From Candidatus Latescibacterota bacterium (GTDB taxonomy: Bacteria; Latescibacterota; UBA2968; GCA-2709665): 6,730 nucleotides of DNA. The stretch spans positions 1 to 6,730 of the forward strand of contig JASLMQ010001054.1 of assembly GCA_030746455.1 (NCBI GenBank). Direction: 5' to 3'. Numbering within the stretch: the stretch's first letter is position 1; the number at the start of each line of letters is the position of its first letter. Shown here one piece after another: positions 5,855 to 6,730 of this stretch. A program made the translations under genes and the position numbers. Below the pieces are notes generated by a model, which searched no databases, was not told the DNA's origin, and saw only the letters and a program-made list of their open reading frames with translations.

Positions 5855-6730
5855 TCAATCCCACAGCCTCTCATCGAATCGCACACCGAAGCCAGGCGCG
5901 TCGCCAAGCCGGATCACGCCGTTCTCGATTGGTGGCTGACCCTCCACCCACGTCATCCAAGGACGTCCCGTCTCCGCCAACGGGTCCGGGTCGATCGATG
6001 CGATGGCGTGAAGCGCCCAGACCTCCGAACCGCGGTGCGGGCAGACCCGGAAGCCGTACTGTTGGGCCAGGCCGTAGATCTTGACGAGCTCGGTCAGCCC
6101 GCCGCACCAGCAGACGTCGGGCTGGTAGATCGCGTGCAATCCACGTGTCATCAGCTCCTCGAAGCCCGCGGCGGTGAATTCGTGCTCGCCGCCCGCGATG
6201 GGGATCGGACTCTCACGGTTCAGCAGGGCATATCCCTCGAAGTCGTCGGCGGGAAGGGGCTCCTCAAGCCAGACCAGGTCGCAGTCGGCCACTTGCCTTG
6301 CCACTTTGAGCGCGAACGGCAGGTCCCACCGCATCGCGGCATCCATCATCAGCTCCTTCTCCGGTCCTAGAGACCCGCGCACGTCCCGTACCAGGGTCAC
6401 GATTCGGTCGAAGGACGTCTCGGGATCCAGGCCCGACAGGTGGATCTTGACGCCCCGATACCCCTCGGCCCGTTCGGCCACACCGTCGGCGCTGTTGACC
6501 CCGAGATAGGTCGGAACCGTCTGGCCTACTGCGTCGCCAAGGAGATCGGCGGCCGGCTTGCCGGCCGCCTTGCCCCGGAGGTCCCAAAGCGCCAGGTCGA
6601 CCCCGCTGAGAGCCATGATCGCCAGACCCTTGCGGCCGAAGGGCAGCGTTCGTCGGTACATCCGGGCCCACAATTCCTCCACATCGGCCGGGTCTTCGCC
6701 CATCAGCGCGTCCCGCAGCACGGTCTGCAC
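5855..6730 (-). CDS. Mandelate racemase / muconate lactonizing enzyme family protein (enolase superfamily), 5'-truncated
   Basis: Read on the minus strand from the right edge, 291 residues are visible. Full-length relatives are about 370-400, so roughly the first 80-110 residues (capping domain) are outside the window. The edge GTG is probably internal. The visible part is the modified TIM-barrel. It has the strand-2 motif VKIH (K95, H97), and metal ligands D130 (LMMDA), E156 (WLEEP) and E182 (AGGEHE). The Asp-His dyad of the mandelate racemase subgroup is D205 (QPD) and H232 (CPHRG). E263 (WVEG) is a candidate for the late acidic residue. Such enzymes abstract the proton next to a carboxylate using Mg2+, most often as sugar-acid dehydratases or racemases in the cytoplasm. 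The usual KxK is KxH here, so the exact reaction is unassigned. It is convergent with sodB, and its upstream neighbours are not visible. Confidence 0.94.
   Translation of the reverse strand: MQTVLRDALMGEDPADVEELWARMYRRTLPFGRKGLAIMALSGVDLALWDLRGKAAGKPAADLLGDAVGQTVPTYLGVNSADGVAERAEGYRGVKIHLSGLDPETSFDRIVTLVRDVRGSLGPEKELMMDAAMRWDLPFALKVARQVADCDLVWLEEPLPADDFEGYALLNRESPIPIAGGEHEFTAAGFEELMTRGLHAIYQPDVCWCGGLTELVKIYGLAQQYGFRVCPHRGSEVWALHAIASIDPDPLAETGRPWMTWVEGQPPIENGVIRLGDAPGFGVRFDERLWD

Noticed and set aside
5801..6370. Plus-strand open frame of 189 codons at the right end
   Set aside because: It is antisense to the enolase-superfamily gene, whose catalytic residues are intact on the minus strand, and starts inside the repeat/terminator region without an RBS.

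Overview
The window is GC-rich (by eye roughly 63-66% G+C) bacterial DNA with tightly packed genes and good Shine-Dalgarno sites. Gene content and repeat style suggest an uncultured heterotroph of the Latescibacterota / Poribacteria / Planctomycetes kind. The reasons are a heparinase-like lyase fused to FG-GAP/PQQ-type repeats, a COG1228-type amidohydrolase, an enolase-superfamily sugar-acid dehydratase, and a palindromic 'agccccgaaggggc'-type intergenic repeat. This placement is inference from general familiarity; the window holds no marker gene that settles it.

Layout. (1) From the left edge to 3332, plus strand: the 3' part of a very large gene, open from the first in-frame codon at position 3. 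It encodes a heparinase II/III-like protein (alpha/alpha toroid plus beta-sandwich) with a C-terminal calcium-loop/PQQ-like propeller. (2) 3341-3613, plus: a 90-residue uncharacterised helical protein, 8 nt after gene 1. (3) 3638-4822, plus: a metal-dependent amidohydrolase of the imidazolonepropionase/prolidase-like group, 24 nt after gene 2 and with a strong RBS. Genes 1-3 look like one transcription unit. (4) 4823-5049: a 227-nt gap with a candidate sigma70-like promoter. (5) 5050-5649, plus: an iron-type superoxide dismutase with a consensus RBS, probably transcribed on its own. (6) 5650-5854: an intergenic region between convergent genes, holding a REP-like palindromic element, a diverged direct repeat exactly 70 nt downstream, and a long stem that may be a bidirectional terminator. 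(7) 5855 to the right edge, minus strand: the C-terminal three quarters of a mandelate racemase / muconate lactonizing enzyme family protein.

Functionally, the lyase-like protein and the enolase-superfamily enzyme fit breakdown of acidic polysaccharides and of the sugar acids derived from them. The amidohydrolase would cleave small amide, peptide or lactam substrates in the cytoplasm. The SOD is a housekeeping oxidative-stress gene and implies contact with oxygen. The two catabolic parts are on opposite strands and separated by sodB, so joint function is only a possibility. I do not see a CRISPR array, tRNA, rRNA, transposase, phage gene or recognisable defence system. The least explained items are the small protein, the lyase/propeller fusion, the KxH variant active site, and the 70-nt-spaced repeat.
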